Part shown: piece by piece, positions 11,398-20,738 of the stretch
Layout: the number at the start of each line of letters is the position of its first letter
Numbering within the stretch: position 1 is the stretch's first letter
From: Mycolicibacterium moriokaense
GTDB taxonomy: Bacteria > Actinomycetota > Actinomycetes > Mycobacteriales > Mycobacteriaceae
NCBI RefSeq assembly: GCF_010726085.1
Contig: NZ_AP022560.1
Span: 3,658,001 to 3,722,000, forward strand
DNA: 64,000 bases
Direction: 5' to 3'
The notes under the pieces: generated by a model
What the model saw: only the letters and a program-made list of their open reading frames with translations
Databases searched by the model: none
Told to the model about the DNA's origin: nothing
Translations under genes and position numbers: made by a program

Positions 11398-12193
11398 TCG
11401 GATCATCCAGCAGCGCAAGGGTTCTAGCCAGTAGCGCGGCAACCTCACGCTCGGTGATGTGCTCGCCCAGCGCATCCCCCAGGCCATTGCGGAGCTGATC
11501 ACGTAGGCAGGCGACGGCTTCCATGGTCTGCTCATCCACCGGCTTGCCGGCCCAGCCCCACAGGACGGTTCGAAGCTTGTCCTCGACGTGCAGGCTCACC
11601 CCGTGGTCCACGCCGTACACCCGGCCGTCGACACCGCACAGGATGTGCCCACCCTTGCGGTCGGCGTTGTTGATCAGCACGTCGAACACCGCCATCCGGC
11701 GCAACCGGGCGTCGTCGGCATGTACCAGGGTCACCTCGTTGCCCGCATAGTCGTACGCCTGCAGGATCGGCAGGTAGCCGGGCGGGATCTCGCCCGCGGG
11801 CAGCAGATCGACCAGATCCGGCCCTTCGGCGGGTTCGTCACCGACCTCGGTCAGGCTCTCGCCAGGCTGGTCCACCCAGCGCTGCAGCATGCCGCGCCCG
11901 GCCGGGCCCTCGCGAATGATCGTGTACGGCACGACGTTCCAGCCCAGCGCTTCCGACACCAGATACGCGCCGAGTTCGCGACCCGCGAGCGTGCCATCCG
12001 GGAAGTCCCACAGCGGCGCCTCCCCCGCGACTGGCTTGTACACGCAATGTGCTTGCCGCTCACCGAGATGCGCCTCGCACAGGAAGGTGGCGTTGCTCGC
12101 CGAGCGGATACGTCCGATGACGGTCAGTTCGCCGCGCCGCAGCACCTCATCGGATTCACGAGCGGAGTCGGCCCCGCTATCCGTCGGCGTCAT
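11348..12193 (-). CDS. SCO1664-family (PI3/4-kinase-like) protein
   Basis: This 281-residue cytosolic protein belongs to a conserved actinobacterial family distantly related to phosphatidylinositol 3- and 4-kinases. A catalytic-loop-like motif DVLINNADRKGGHIL and a metal-binding-like YGVDHGVSLH are visible in the middle. Its order after DUF3090 and a histidine phosphatase matches Rv2135c-Rv2133c. It overlaps the DUF3090 gene by 17 bases at its start and the Crp-like gene by 50 bases at its end. Whether it phosphorylates anything is not known from sequence. Confidence 0.85.
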   Translation of the reverse strand: MTPTDSGADSARESDEVLRRGELTVIGRIRSASNATFLCEAHLGERQAHCVYKPVAGEAPLWDFPDGTLAGRELGAYLVSEALGWNVVPYTIIREGPAGRGMLQRWVDQPGESLTEVGDEPAEGPDLVDLLPAGEIPPGYLPILQAYDYAGNEVTLVHADDARLRRMAVFDVLINNADRKGGHILCGVDGRVYGVDHGVSLHVEDKLRTVLWGWAGKPVDEQTMEAVACLRDQLRNGLGDALGEHITEREVAALLARTLALLDDPIMPTPDRRRPIPWPAF

Positions 12194-12764
12194 CGTCGGA
12201 ACCGGCGATGGCGCCGCGCAGGTAGCCGTTCGTCCGCACGCAGATGTGCCCCTCGGGGTCGAGCGGTTCGTCGCACAGCGGGCACGGTGGGCGGCCCGCC
12301 GAGATCACCCGGTTGGAGCGCGTCGCGAACTCACGCGCCGATTCAGGTGTCAGGAAGACACGGACCGCGTCGGGGCCCTCTTCCGCGTCGTCGAGCACCA
12401 CGGAGGCGTCGAACTCGCTGTCGGAGACGGCGAGCAGTTCGACGACGACGGTCTGCGCCTCCGAGTCCCAGCCCAGGCCCATGGTCCCGACCCGGAACTC
12501 GGCGTCGACAGGGGTGATCAGCGGACTCAGATCCTCCACCTCGCCGGTCTCCGGCGGGATGGGAGTGCCGAAACGGCGGTTGATCTCGAGCAGCAGCGCG
12601 GCGATCCGCTCAGCGAGCACGGCAACCTGCTGCTTTTCCAAGATCACCGATACGACGCGTTTGTCGTGGACGGCCTGTAGATAGAACGTCCGGTTGCCGG
12701 GTTGGCCAACAGTCCCGGCCACGAAGCGGTCGGGTGTGCGGAAGACGTGAATTGCGCGGGCCAT
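12177..12764 (-). CDS. DUF3090 family protein
   Basis: This is a 195-residue cytosolic protein of unknown function, conserved in actinobacteria as the Rv2134c counterpart. It begins MARAIHVFRTPDRFVAGTVG. The C-terminus carries CPLCDEPLDPEGHIC, two Cys pairs that look like a small zinc-binding knuckle. Start ATG 12764 gives the length known from M. tuberculosis; the longer frame from 12776 adds four residues only. It overlaps the downstream SCO1664-type gene by 17 bases, so the two are probably co-translated. Confidence 0.87.
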   Translation of the reverse strand: MARAIHVFRTPDRFVAGTVGQPGNRTFYLQAVHDKRVVSVILEKQQVAVLAERIAALLLEINRRFGTPIPPETGEVEDLSPLITPVDAEFRVGTMGLGWDSEAQTVVVELLAVSDSEFDASVVLDDAEEGPDAVRVFLTPESAREFATRSNRVISAGRPPCPLCDEPLDPEGHICVRTNGYLRGAIAGSDDDADG

Positions 12765-12782
12765 GGCACTTTCCAAAATACC

Positions 12783-12807
12783 GGTTGCGGCCGTGTCAGC
12801 CGCAATC
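12783..12807 (-). terminator. Hairpin between the histidine phosphatase and DUF3090 genes
   Basis: TTGCGGC pairs with GCCGCAA across a 7-base loop, extended by a G-T and a G-C pair. It lies after the phosphatase stop codon and before the next gene on the same strand. It may reduce read-through rather than stop it, as no T run follows. Confidence 0.4.
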
Positions 12808-12823
12808 CCGGGGGGTGTACCCG

Positions 12824-13540
12824 CTAACCGGTCGAGCCGCCCACCACGGCGTCGTCGGGCGGCACTTCACCGTCGCCGGAGCCGTCGTCCGACGCGTCCT
12901 TCGGCGGTTTCGCGAGCAGTCCGGCGGTCAACTGGTCACCGGTGTGGTTGACGTGGATGACGAACGGGCGCACCGCCGTGTAACGGATCACACTCATCGA
13001 CGCCGGATCCGCTGTGATGCGCTGAAAGCTGTCGAGATGCGTGCCCAGCGCGTCGGCCACGATCGCCTTGATGACGTCGCCATGGGTGCACGCGAGCCAC
13101 AGCACGTCGCCGTTGTGCTCTTCGGCCAGCCGGCGGTCGTGGTCGCGCACCGCGGCCACCGCACGCGACTGGACCGCAGCGAGGCCCTCCCCGTCGGGAA
13201 ACACCGCCGCGCTGGGCTGCTGCTGGACCACCGACCACAGCGGCTCCTTGACCAGTTCGCCGATCTTGCGGCCGGTCCACGAGCCGTAGTCGACCTCGGA
13301 GATGCGCTCGTCGACGATCGGCTCCAAACCCAGCGCCGCGGCAAGCGGTTGCACGGTGCGCTCGCATCGCAGCAGCGGTGAGCGCACGATCGCCTTGATC
13401 GGCAGCATCCCGATCCGCGCTACCAGGCCCTGAGCCTGTTCCTGCCCCTTGTCGTCGAGGTCGACACCTTCGGTGCGGCCGGCCAGGGTGTGGGCGGTGT
13501 TCGACGTCGACCGCCCGTGACGCAACAGGATGACCGTCAT
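12824..13540 (-). CDS. Histidine phosphatase (phosphoglycerate mutase-like) family protein
   Basis: This 238-residue cytosolic phosphatase is the Rv2135c counterpart. The phospho-histidine signature [10 protein letters not shown] lies at the N-terminus, followed by Arg in [10 protein letters not shown], a glutamate in [11 protein letters not shown] and the second histidine in CTHGDVIKA. These are the usual catalytic residues of the superfamily. An acidic, low-complexity tail ends the protein. Its ATG overlaps the stop of uppP by 4 bases. The substrate is not predictable. Confidence 0.9.
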   Translation of the reverse strand: MTVILLRHGRSTSNTAHTLAGRTEGVDLDDKGQEQAQGLVARIGMLPIKAIVRSPLLRCERTVQPLAAALGLEPIVDERISEVDYGSWTGRKIGELVKEPLWSVVQQQPSAAVFPDGEGLAAVQSRAVAAVRDHDRRLAEEHNGDVLWLACTHGDVIKAIVADALGTHLDSFQRITADPASMSVIRYTAVRPFVIHVNHTGDQLTAGLLAKPPKDASDDGSGDGEVPPDDAVVGGSTG

Positions 13541-14367
13541 ACCGCCGCCACCACCCCGGTGCCGAGCAGGATCAGCACGACGGTGCCGAGCAGCACGCGG
13601 TAGCCGACGAACCAGTACATGCTGTGGCGCACCAGGAATCGCAGGAACCAGGCGACCGCGGCGAATCCGACCACGAACGCGATCACCGTCGCCACCAACA
13701 GCTGCGGGCCGCTGGCGCTCATCCCCTCGCCGACCGGATGAAACGCGTCGGGCAGCGAGAACAGCCCCGAGGCGAACACCGCCGGAATGGCGAGCAGGAA
13801 GCCGAACCGCGCGGCGAGCTCGCGCTCCATCCCCAGAAAAAGGCCCGCGCTGATGGTCGCGCCCGATCTCGACACACCGGGAATCAACGCCAGGCACTGC
13901 GCGAGACCTACGATGATGCTGTCCTTCCACGTGAGCTGTTCGACGCGACGCGTTTGGCGACCGTAGTACTCCGCCGCGGCGATGACCGCCGAGAAAACAA
14001 TCAGCGCGATCGCAATCAACCACAGATTGCGTGCGCCCGTTCGGATTTGGTCCTTGAACAACAGGCCGAACACGCCGATCGGGATTGTGCCGATGATCAC
14101 CCACCAGCCCAGCCAGTAGTCGGCGGTGCGGTGCGCGGTCACGAAGAGCCCGTTGAACCAGGCCTTGACGATGCGGGCGATGTCGCGGGCGAAGTAGACG
14201 AGTACCGCCACTTCTGTGCCGAGCTGGGTGACCGCAGTGAACGACGCGCCTGCGTCATCGGTGAAGAACACGCGCGACGCGATCGCCAGGTGGCCCGATG
14301 ACGACACGGGCAGAAATTCCGTCAAGCCCTGCAGAACCGCGAGAACGATCACCTGGACCCACGACAT
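13537..14367 (-). CDS. uppP: Undecaprenyl-diphosphatase
   Basis: UppP (BacA) removes a phosphate from undecaprenyl (in mycobacteria decaprenyl) diphosphate to recycle the lipid carrier of cell-wall synthesis. The 276-residue membrane protein begins with the conserved [16 protein letters not shown] and carries the second motif [13 protein letters not shown] near residue 170. Seven or more hydrophobic segments are visible. ATG 14367 gives the same length as Rv2136c; GTG 14385 would add six residues. The gene is translationally coupled to the histidine phosphatase. Confidence 0.94.
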   Translation of the reverse strand: MSWVQVIVLAVLQGLTEFLPVSSSGHLAIASRVFFTDDAGASFTAVTQLGTEVAVLVYFARDIARIVKAWFNGLFVTAHRTADYWLGWWVIIGTIPIGVFGLLFKDQIRTGARNLWLIAIALIVFSAVIAAAEYYGRQTRRVEQLTWKDSIIVGLAQCLALIPGVSRSGATISAGLFLGMERELAARFGFLLAIPAVFASGLFSLPDAFHPVGEGMSASGPQLLVATVIAFVVGFAAVAWFLRFLVRHSMYWFVGYRVLLGTVVLILLGTGVVAAV

Positions 14368-14409
14368 CGCCGCCACGTCCGTCACGACGACGACCGTACC
14401 TGGGGTGGG

Positions 14410-14721
14410 TCAGCGGTTGCTGCGCGCAACCGGTTGCGCGGCCGCGACCGCGTCACGCACCGCAGCCGCCACGCTGCGTTCGTCGTTGAGGTCGACGTCT
14501 GTCAGCTTGCGGGTGGTGACCGCGACGACGTCCTCGACCTGCGGGACGGGCCCGCTCAGGCGTGGGCGATAGACCTCGACGTTGAGCACCTGCCGCTCGA
14601 CGTGGAACGAGAAGCTGCGGCCGTCGCCGACCTGGCCAAATCCGCTAGCGTGAAGACCAGTGGAAATGTCCTCGATAGCAAACTCTTGGTCGCCCAATTG
14701 CCGGTCTGCGGCGATGGTCAT
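14410..14721 (-). CDS. Conserved hypothetical protein, Rv2137c-like
   Basis: This 103-residue cytosolic protein lies just upstream of uppP on the same strand, the place held by Rv2137c. It has no signal peptide and no recognisable catalytic motif. The text HVERQVLNVEVYRPRLSG and a C-terminal helix rich in Ala and Val (ERSVAAAVRDAVAAAQ) are the main visible traits. It is a small, possibly dimeric protein of unknown role. It is divergent from lppL. Confidence 0.65.
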   Translation of the reverse strand: MTIAADRQLGDQEFAIEDISTGLHASGFGQVGDGRSFSFHVERQVLNVEVYRPRLSGPVPQVEDVVAVTTRKLTDVDLNDERSVAAAVRDAVAAAQPVARSNR

Positions 14722-14800
14722 GAGAAGACCATAACTCGATTTATGCCGCCGATGGATGGGCCACGGCCAGCGGAGTGAATTTCACGATGAGCGGTCTGCC

Positions 14801-14806
14801 TACACT
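14801..14806 (+). promoter_or_regulatory. -10 element of lppL
   Basis: TACACT matches TANNNT and lies 46 bases before the lppL TTG start, leaving a leader of about 40 bases. Confidence 0.4.
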
Positions 14807-14851
14807 TGCTGGTCAACAGAGTTCCAATTCGCACATCCCGAGAGCTACCCC

Positions 14852-15859
14852 TTGCCGATCCGCATAAACACCTCGATTCAGGTGGTGCTGGTCTCCCTGG
14901 CGATCGGACTGTCGGGATGTTCGTCGAACCCGGCCGACGCCCCGCCACCGACCATCACGCCTGCTCAGGCCGCGGTTTCACCGCCCGTGACAGGCACCCC
15001 CGCCGGAACCCTCCGCCCGCTGGCTGCCCCTGCCCAGGGCGCGGTGTTCGACGGAAAAACCGGGTCGTTGGCGGTGCTGAGTGAGTCGGAGATCACGATC
15101 CTCGGCGAGCCGGGCGGTACCAGGTCGGTGCCGTTGCCCGGGGTCGCGACAGCGATAACGGGAGACGGCGAAGGCCAGGCGTATGCGTCGACACGCGGCG
15201 GCTATTTCCGGATCGATCTCGCCGAGGGCACCGCCACGCCGGTGCGCGTCGAGGGGCAGGAGCAGACGGATTTCACCGCGATCACGCGTCGCGCGGACGG
15301 CAGGCTGGCGCTCGGCAGCGCCGACGGCACGGTGTTCACCCTGAGGTCCGATACCGCGGTGGGCGCGCATCTGAAGATCTTCGCCCGAGTGGATGGCCTT
15401 GTGGCGCAAGGAAATACCGTCGTCGTGCTGGACCGGGGTCAGACGTCGGTAACCGCGCTTTCCGAGGATGGCGAGAAGGCCGAACAGGCGTTGCGTGCCG
15501 GTGAAGGGGCGACGACAATGGCCGCCGACAGCGTGGGCCGGGTACTCGTCGCCGACACCCGCGGCGGCCAGCTGCTGGTCTTCGGCACCGACCCGCTTAT
15601 CCTGCGCCAGAAGTATCCGGTGCGGGACGCGCCCTACGGGCTGGCGGGATCGTCGACGCTGGCCTGGGTGTCGCAGACCGCGTCGAACGCGGTGGTTGGC
15701 TACGATCTGTCAACCGGTATTCCCGTCGAGAAGGTGCGCTATCGAACCGTGCAGCAACCGAACTCCCTGGCCTACGACGAGTCATCTGGCACCCTCTATG
15801 TGGTGTCGGGCTCAGGAGCGGGTGTCCAGGTGATCCCGGATGCGGCGGTGGGTTCGTGA
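14852..15859 (+). CDS. lppL: Lipoprotein LppL, beta-propeller type
   Basis: This 335-residue cell-envelope lipoprotein begins with a short positive segment (LPIRINTS), a hydrophobic helix and the lipobox LSGC, so it should be acylated by Lgt and Lsp and anchored outside the membrane. A Pro/Thr/Ala-rich linker follows. The rest shows repeated short beta blades (such as GKTGSLAVLSESEITILG and TTMAADSVGRVLVADTRGG) typical of a beta-propeller. The TTG at 14852 places the signal peptide correctly; the longer frame from 14756 would hide it. It is followed with a 4-base overlap by a small gene and then pyrD, as in Rv2138-Rv2139. Confidence 0.88.
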   Translation: MPIRINTSIQVVLVSLAIGLSGCSSNPADAPPPTITPAQAAVSPPVTGTPAGTLRPLAAPAQGAVFDGKTGSLAVLSESEITILGEPGGTRSVPLPGVATAITGDGEGQAYASTRGGYFRIDLAEGTATPVRVEGQEQTDFTAITRRADGRLALGSADGTVFTLRSDTAVGAHLKIFARVDGLVAQGNTVVVLDRGQTSVTALSEDGEKAEQALRAGEGATTMAADSVGRVLVADTRGGQLLVFGTDPLILRQKYPVRDAPYGLAGSSTLAWVSQTASNAVVGYDLSTGIPVEKVRYRTVQQPNSLAYDESSGTLYVVSGSGAGVQVIPDAAVGS

Positions 15860-16113
15860 CGACGATGCACCGCGGCCGGATGCCGGAGGGCTGGGACAAG
15901 GATCTGTCCGACGATTACGAGTGGATTCCGCTGCGCCTGCCCCCCGATCTGACCAGGCTCAACGCGTCGACGCGGCTGTCCATCGAGGCCGAATACCGCG
16001 GCTGGGAGCTCACCCGCGTGCGGCTGTACACCGACGGCTCGCGGCGGGTGTTGCTGCGGCGCAAGAAATCGGCGGTCCACGAGGCGGCGGTCCCGGAGCA
16101 GCCCGCACTGTGA
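15856..16113 (+). CDS. DUF5703-type small protein
   Basis: This 85-residue cytosolic protein sits between lppL and pyrD. It begins by GTG inside the lppL stop codon (GTGA). Key text is [19 protein letters not shown] and [21 protein letters not shown], the small conserved family seen beside lppL in actinobacteria. The C-terminal third is basic. No function is known. Confidence 0.75.
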   Translation: MTTMHRGRMPEGWDKDLSDDYEWIPLRLPPDLTRLNASTRLSIEAEYRGWELTRVRLYTDGSRRVLLRRKKSAVHEAAVPEQPAL

Positions 16114-16117
16114 GCTC

Positions 16118-17185
16118 ATGATGTACCGCGCGGTGCAGCGGGTGCTGTTTCTGTTCGCGCCTGAACGCATTCACACCTGGGTTTTTGCGCTGCTGCGGGC
16201 CGTGACCGCGCTTGCCGTCACCCGTCGCCCGTTGGCGCGGTGGTTGGCGCCCCGTGATCCGATCCTGTCCAGCACGGTGTTCGACGTGACGTTCCCCGCG
16301 CCACTGGGCCTGGCGGCGGGGTTCGACAAGGACGGTCTTGGGCTGCGGACCTGGGGTGCGCTCGGGTTCGGGTATGCCGAAGTCGGCACGGTCACCGCGC
16401 AGGCACAACCCGGCAATCCGCAACCGCGGATGTTCCGGCTCCCCGACGATCGCGCACTGCTGAACCGGATGGGGTTCAACAACCACGGCGCGGGCGAGTT
16501 GGCGATACAGCTGGCCAGACAGACGCCCGACGTGCCCATCGGGGTCAACATCGGCAAGACCAAGACCACCGCGCCCGAGGCCGCAGTCCACGATTATGCG
16601 GAGAGTGCGCGGCTGGTGGGGCCGCTCGCCTCGTATCTGGTGGTCAACGTCAGCTCGCCGAACACGCCGGGCCTGCGCGACCTGCAGGCGGTGGAGTCGT
16701 TGCGGCCGATTCTTCGTGCGGTCCGTGCGCAGACGACGACGCCCGTGCTGGTCAAGATCGCACCGGATCTGTCGGATCAGGATGTCGACGAGATCGCCGA
16801 CCTGGCAATCGAATTGGGCTTGGCAGGCATCGTCGCGACGAACACGACCGTCTCGCGCGAGGGCTTGAAGACTCCCGGGGTCGATGAGCTCGGTCCGGGC
16901 GGCATCTCCGGACCTCCGGTCGCACAGCGGTCGGTGGAGGTGTTGCGCAGGCTGTACCGCCGCGTCGGTGACCGGCTGGTGCTGATCAGCGTCGGGGGCA
17001 TCGAAACGGCCGACGACGCTTGGGAGCGCATCGTTTCCGGCGCCTCGCTGCTGCAGGGCTACACCGGCTTCATCTACGGCGGCGGGTTGTGGGCCAAGCG
17101 CATTCACGACGGCCTGGCCCGGCGTCTGCACGACGAGGGTTTCGCCTCGCTGGCAGACGCCGTCGGCTCGGCCGTGCGTGACTAG
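16118..17185 (+). CDS. pyrD: Dihydroorotate dehydrogenase (quinone), class 2
   Basis: PyrD oxidises dihydroorotate to orotate with FMN and passes electrons to menaquinone, the fourth step of pyrimidine synthesis. The 355-residue protein has the amphipathic N-terminal segment ([19 protein letters not shown]) that docks class 2 enzymes on the membrane. The FMN region [12 protein letters not shown] and the catalytic serine in [14 protein letters not shown] are present, as are VGGI and GYTGFIYGG phosphate-binding loops near the C-terminus. ATG 16118 or 16121 can start it. It ends with a 4-base overlap with the convergent PEBP gene. Confidence 0.97.
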   Translation: MMYRAVQRVLFLFAPERIHTWVFALLRAVTALAVTRRPLARWLAPRDPILSSTVFDVTFPAPLGLAAGFDKDGLGLRTWGALGFGYAEVGTVTAQAQPGNPQPRMFRLPDDRALLNRMGFNNHGAGELAIQLARQTPDVPIGVNIGKTKTTAPEAAVHDYAESARLVGPLASYLVVNVSSPNTPGLRDLQAVESLRPILRAVRAQTTTPVLVKIAPDLSDQDVDEIADLAIELGLAGIVATNTTVSREGLKTPGVDELGPGGISGPPVAQRSVEVLRRLYRRVGDRLVLISVGGIETADDAWERIVSGASLLQGYTGFIYGGGLWAKRIHDGLARRLHDEGFASLADAVGSAVRD

Positions 17186-17712
17186 TTCTGCTCGTACGTC
17201 CCGTGTATCAGTGCGCGCGCGATCGCGTTCTGGAACAGGTTGAAGCCCAGGTAGGCCGGAGTCGCATCGGCGGACAGTTCGAGCTTCTCCACCCCGACGG
17301 CGTGCACCGCGATGAAGTACCGGTGCGCGCCGTGTCCCGGAGGCGGTGCAGCGCCGAGGTAACGCTTCAACCCGGCGTCGTTGGCCAAAGTGAGTGCGTC
17401 ACCGGGCAATCCGCTGCCATCGCCCGCGCCGGCAGGCAGATCGGTGACGGTCGCGGGCAGATTCGCGACGGCCCAGTGCCAGAAACCGGACGCCGTCGGC
17501 GCGTCGGGGTCGTAGACCGTCACAGCGAAGCTACGCGTCTCCTCGGGGAAGCCCGACCACGACAGCTGCGGCGAGATGTCGGACCCGCCCGCGCCCATGA
17601 TTCCGCTGACCTGGTCGTTGGCCAGCGGTTGTCCGTCGGTCACCGATTGCGACGTCAGCTGGAACGTCGGCAGCTTCGGCAGGAAGTCATAGGGGTTGTA
17701 GGGAAAAGGCAT
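17182..17712 (-). CDS. YbhB/YbcL-type PEBP family protein
   Basis: This 176-residue phosphatidylethanolamine-binding-protein family member is the counterpart of TB18.6 (Rv2140c). The family anion-binding pocket is visible as [19 protein letters not shown] and [14 protein letters not shown]. No signal peptide is present. The Rv2140c family has been linked to lipid or small-molecule binding and possible kinase inhibition; the role here is inferred only from homology. It lies downstream of the M20 peptidase gene on the same strand with an 18-base gap, so the two may be one operon. Confidence 0.9.
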   Translation of the reverse strand: MPFPYNPYDFLPKLPTFQLTSQSVTDGQPLANDQVSGIMGAGGSDISPQLSWSGFPEETRSFAVTVYDPDAPTASGFWHWAVANLPATVTDLPAGAGDGSGLPGDALTLANDAGLKRYLGAAPPPGHGAHRYFIAVHAVGVEKLELSADATPAYLGFNLFQNAIARALIHGTYEQN

Positions 17713-17730
17713 TGCGATCCTTTCGTGTCG

Positions 17731-19071
17731 TCAGCAGTGCAACAGGAAATGCTCGAGAACTCTGGTGCCAAACGTCAGTGCGTCAACGGGTACCCGTTCG
17801 TCCACGCCGTGGAACAGTGCGGCGAAGTCGAGGTCCGGCGGCAGCTTGAGCGGTGCGAATCCGAAGCAGCGAATCCCGAGGCGCGCGAAGTGTTTTGCGT
17901 CGGTCCCACCCGAGAGCATGTACGGGACCGTGCGGGCTTCGGGATCGGCGGACAGGATCGCGGCGTTCATCGCCTCGAGCAGCGCACCGTCGAAGGCCGT
18001 CTCATACGGCGGCAGCTCGGTGATCCACTCGCGGGTGACGTCGGGGCCGATGATCTCGTCGACCTCGCGCTCGAAAGCGGCGAGCCGCCCCGGCAGCACC
18101 CGGCAGTCGACGACAGCCTCAGCCGTTGCGGGGATGACGTTGGCCTTGTAACCGGCCTTGAGCATCGTCGGGTTGGCGGTATCGCGCAGCGTCGCGCCCA
18201 CGATCCGCGCGATGGGGCCCAGCTTGGCGATCGCCCCCTCGAGATCCGGGGAGTCCACGTCGAAGGTGTAGCCGGTCTCCTCGGCGACGGCGGTCAGGAA
18301 CTGCTCAACCGAGTCGGTCAGGACCACTGGGAACTGGTGTCGGCCCAGCTTGGCGACCGCATCGGCGACGGCGGTGACCGCGTTGTTGTCGTGGATCATC
18401 GAGCCGTGGCCCGCGCGCCCGCGCGCCGTCAGCCGCATCCACATCATCGCCTTCTCGGCGGTCTCGATCAGGTACAGCGTCCGATCGCCGCCGTCACGAC
18501 GCGGGATCGTCAGCGAGAAGCCGCCCACCTCCCCGATCGCCTCGGTGACGCCCTCGAACAGGTCCGGGCGGTTGTCGACCAGCCACTTGCAGCCGTACTT
18601 GCCGCCCGCTTCCTCGTCCGAGACGAAGGCGAAGACGAGGTCGCGCGGCGGCACGACTCCCGAGCGTTTGAAGTGCCTGGCGACCGCGATGATCATGCCG
18701 ACCATGTCCTTCATGTCGACCGCGCCGCGGCCCCAGACATAGCCGTCCTCGACCGCGCCGGAGAACGGGTGCACGCTCCAGTCGGCGGCCTCCGCGGGCA
18801 CCACGTCGAGGTGGCCGTGCAGCATCAGGGCGCCGCGAGTGGGGTCGGCACCTTTCAGCCGCGCGAACACGTTGCCCCTGCCGGGGGCGCCTGCCTCGAC
18901 GTATTGGGTGGTGTAGCCGACCTCCTGCAGCTGTTCGGCCACCCAGCGGGCACATTCGGCCTCACCCTTGGTGGTCTCGGGCTCACCGGTGTTCGACGTG
19001 TCGAAGCGGATGAGCGCGCTGACGAGATCAACCACCTCGGCTTCGGCTGCTGAGGATGCGGTCACAGTCAC
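17731..19071 (-). CDS. M20/M25/M40-family metallopeptidase, DapE2-like
   Basis: This 446-residue cytosolic di-zinc hydrolase is the Rv2141c (dapE2) counterpart. Zinc-site motifs appear in order: MLHGHLDVVPAE near residue 85, GRGAVDMKDMVG near 115 and the catalytic glutamate pair in SDEEAGG near 152, with a late histidine in GGTDAKHFA. The name dapE2 comes from similarity to succinyl-diaminopimelate desuccinylase, but the family also includes acylases and dipeptidases, so the substrate is uncertain. The GTG at 19071 gives the usual length. Confidence 0.88.
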   Translation of the reverse strand: MTVTASSAAEAEVVDLVSALIRFDTSNTGEPETTKGEAECARWVAEQLQEVGYTTQYVEAGAPGRGNVFARLKGADPTRGALMLHGHLDVVPAEAADWSVHPFSGAVEDGYVWGRGAVDMKDMVGMIIAVARHFKRSGVVPPRDLVFAFVSDEEAGGKYGCKWLVDNRPDLFEGVTEAIGEVGGFSLTIPRRDGGDRTLYLIETAEKAMMWMRLTARGRAGHGSMIHDNNAVTAVADAVAKLGRHQFPVVLTDSVEQFLTAVAEETGYTFDVDSPDLEGAIAKLGPIARIVGATLRDTANPTMLKAGYKANVIPATAEAVVDCRVLPGRLAAFEREVDEIIGPDVTREWITELPPYETAFDGALLEAMNAAILSADPEARTVPYMLSGGTDAKHFARLGIRCFGFAPLKLPPDLDFAALFHGVDERVPVDALTFGTRVLEHFLLHC

Positions 19072-19099
19072 ATTCGTACCATTGCCTGCTCCCCTGGGT

Positions 19100-19129
19100 T
19101 TGGGTCCGGCCTCGCTGATCCGATAGCCT
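19100..19129 (+). promoter_or_regulatory. Putative promoter of tRNA-Leu
   Basis: TTGGGT and TAGCCT are spaced by 18 bases, and the -10 element ends 16 bases before the tRNA. The -35 match is partial. Confidence 0.4.
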
Positions 19130-19145
19130 TAGCTGCCCACAACGG

Positions 19146-19231
19146 GTCCGAGTGGCGGAATGGCAGACGCGCTAGCTTGAGGTGCTAGTGCCCTATTAAC
19201 GGGCGTGGGGGTTCAAGTCCCCCCTCGGACA
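19146..19231 (+). tRNA. tRNA-Leu(GAG)
   Basis: An 86-base tRNA with a 7-bp acceptor stem (GTCCGAG / CTCGGAC), anticodon stem CTAGC / GCTAG around loop TTGAGGT (anticodon GAG), a long variable arm (class II, as in leucine tRNAs), and the T arm GGGGG-TTCAAGT-CCCCC. CCA is not encoded. Its last 12 bases and the next 6 are repeated at 27447, which marks it as an integration target. Confidence 0.96.
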
Positions 19232-19237
19232 CAACAT
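19220..19237. repeat. Left attachment repeat of the tRNA-Leu island
   Basis: The 18 bases CCCCCTCGGACACAACAT span the 3' end of the tRNA and 6 flanking bases. They recur exactly and in the same orientation at 27447-27464, as expected of attL and attR left by a tRNA-targeting integrase. Confidence 0.75.
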
Positions 19238-19260
19238 CGCCGCTGTTAGACGGCGGTTTT
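19238..19260 (+). terminator. Intrinsic terminator just after tRNA-Leu
   Basis: CGCCG and CGGCG form a stem around an 8-base loop, followed by TTTT. It starts right after the left attachment repeat, so it is carried by the island and stops transcription from the tRNA. Confidence 0.55.
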
Positions 19261-19284
19261 CCGGTGGAAATGCGTGCCGGAGTG

Positions 19285-20571
19285 TCACCTCTTGGATTGC
19301 AGGACGGATCCGCCGAACCAGTGGCACACGAGTAGCGCGAGTTCGACGTCCAAGCGATTGGCGTCATCGATCGGCGTGCCACGACGCTCGACCGCACGCT
19401 GGATGCGGTACTTCACCGAATTGAAGTGCAGATTGAGTTCTTCTGCGGCGGCCTTATAGCTGGCGCCGGCGCGGAGAAAGATTCGCAGTGTCTCGCGCAG
19501 GCGAGCATCGTTGTCGGTGGCCGATGACAGGGGCCCGAGGATCTCGTGCACCCACTCGCGCACCTCGTCGAGGTTGTCGCACAGCAGTGATCCCGCGTAC
19601 AGGCCGGGATCGGAAGTACTGGTGACCGGCATCGCGTGCGACCCAGCTGCGACCGCGACGTTGCGTGCTCGCTGCGCTTGACGATGGGTCCGCCGAAAGC
19701 CTTCCACCCCGGCCGCGGGTGAGCCGACGGCCACCGACGGTGCGTGGTCGTAGTTGGCGACAAAGCTCCGGATATCGGCGACTACCGTCGGAGTCGCGTT
19801 GGACTGTAGGGGTATCCAACCCCAGCCGCTGACTTTGTCCGCAGCTACGAACAGCGGACTACCTTGTGCGGCAAGCGATTCACCGAGCTCTTGTAGAAAT
19901 CGCTCGAGCCGGATCAGCTCGTCGCCGCGGCCGGTCTCCGCGGGTAGCCACAGCACCAACCCGAGATGGAGTCGGCGCAATGGATACCGGATGGCCGAGG
20001 TGACCGCGTCAACGTCGATCTCGGTGACCTCGAGCACTTCGCGGACGCGCATCGCGCGCAAGCTGTCGCGATTCTTCAACCAGTCGTCCCGCTCGCGTTC
20101 GTACGTGGCAACGACTTGTTGGGAAATCCAGTCGATGTAGACGAATGTGACGGCGGTGATTCGTTCCAACACCGCGAATCTCAGCGAAGGGTCGAGGTCC
20201 GCGTCGTTGATCTCCTCGACCGCAGCGCGCAGTACCAGTCCATGGCCCAGCCGATAAGCGCGGACCAGCGCGTTCATCGGAACTCCACGCTGGGCCAACC
20301 GCCGCGCGTACTCCATGGCCGCGGTCGGCATCGCAAAGTTTTTCAGGGGTATCTCATAGCGCAACGCGTGAAACACGGCGTCGATGTTGCTGTCGGTGCT
20401 CGCGTTCAGGAGTTCGACGAGTCCGGAATCGCTCCCCAGCTCGTCGATCTCCGCCACTAGGCGCTGCTCGATGGCGAGTGAAACCTCGCCCTGTCGGCCG
20501 ATCAGCCGCTCCATCACGACCGCAGCGGCTTCGCGAACGGCTGTCTCGTCATGGCGGGCTCGAACGCCCAT
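19285..20571 (-). CDS. PucR/CdaR-family transcriptional regulator
   Basis: This 428-residue regulator ends in the PucR-type helix-turn-helix (AGASYKAAAEELNLHFNSVKYRIQRA near residue 390; cited in part). Such proteins often control catabolic genes next to them. The middle holds a GGDEF-like CdaR fold; the N-terminal third is a helical domain with no known ligand. ATG 20571 has TAACCT 7 bases upstream, a leaderless arrangement; longer frames reach 20625. It is divergent from the acyl-CoA ligase gene, so it is the likely regulator of that gene set within the island. Confidence 0.88.
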   Translation of the reverse strand: MGVRARHDETAVREAAAVVMERLIGRQGEVSLAIEQRLVAEIDELGSDSGLVELLNASTDSNIDAVFHALRYEIPLKNFAMPTAAMEYARRLAQRGVPMNALVRAYRLGHGLVLRAAVEEINDADLDPSLRFAVLERITAVTFVYIDWISQQVVATYERERDDWLKNRDSLRAMRVREVLEVTEIDVDAVTSAIRYPLRRLHLGLVLWLPAETGRGDELIRLERFLQELGESLAAQGSPLFVAADKVSGWGWIPLQSNATPTVVADIRSFVANYDHAPSVAVGSPAAGVEGFRRTHRQAQRARNVAVAAGSHAMPVTSTSDPGLYAGSLLCDNLDEVREWVHEILGPLSSATDNDARLRETLRIFLRAGASYKAAAEELNLHFNSVKYRIQRAVERRGTPIDDANRLDVELALLVCHWFGGSVLQSKR

Positions 20572-20578
20572 GCAATGC

Positions 20579-20584
20579 AGGTTA
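20579..20584 (-). promoter_or_regulatory. -10 element of the PucR-type gene
   Basis: TAACCT on the minus strand lies 7 bases before ATG 20571, supporting a leaderless start there. Confidence 0.45.
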
Positions 20585-20621
20585 GGACGCATGCGGGATC
20601 GACGAGCACGTTTTGGCGGTC

Positions 20622-20644
20622 GCACTGTCTTCCGGCGACAGTGC
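20622..20644. promoter_or_regulatory. Inverted repeat in the PucR / ligase divergent region
   Basis: GCACTGTC and GACAGTGC are perfect 8-base arms around a 7-base spacer, 117 bases before the ligase start and 51 bases from the regulator start. It is the best operator candidate for the PucR-type protein. Confidence 0.4.
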
Positions 20645-20738
20645 CGGCAGCGAAGTTCATCGGTTCACAACGGTGTGCCTCAGCGGGCTGATTCCTACCG
20701 TTGCTTCATCCCTTCGAGACACCCAGCGAGGACCCCTT

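Noticed and set aside
17203..19053. 616-codon plus-strand frame opposite the PEBP and M20 peptidase genes
   Set aside because: Both minus-strand genes have complete family motifs; the plus frame has none and is a shadow.
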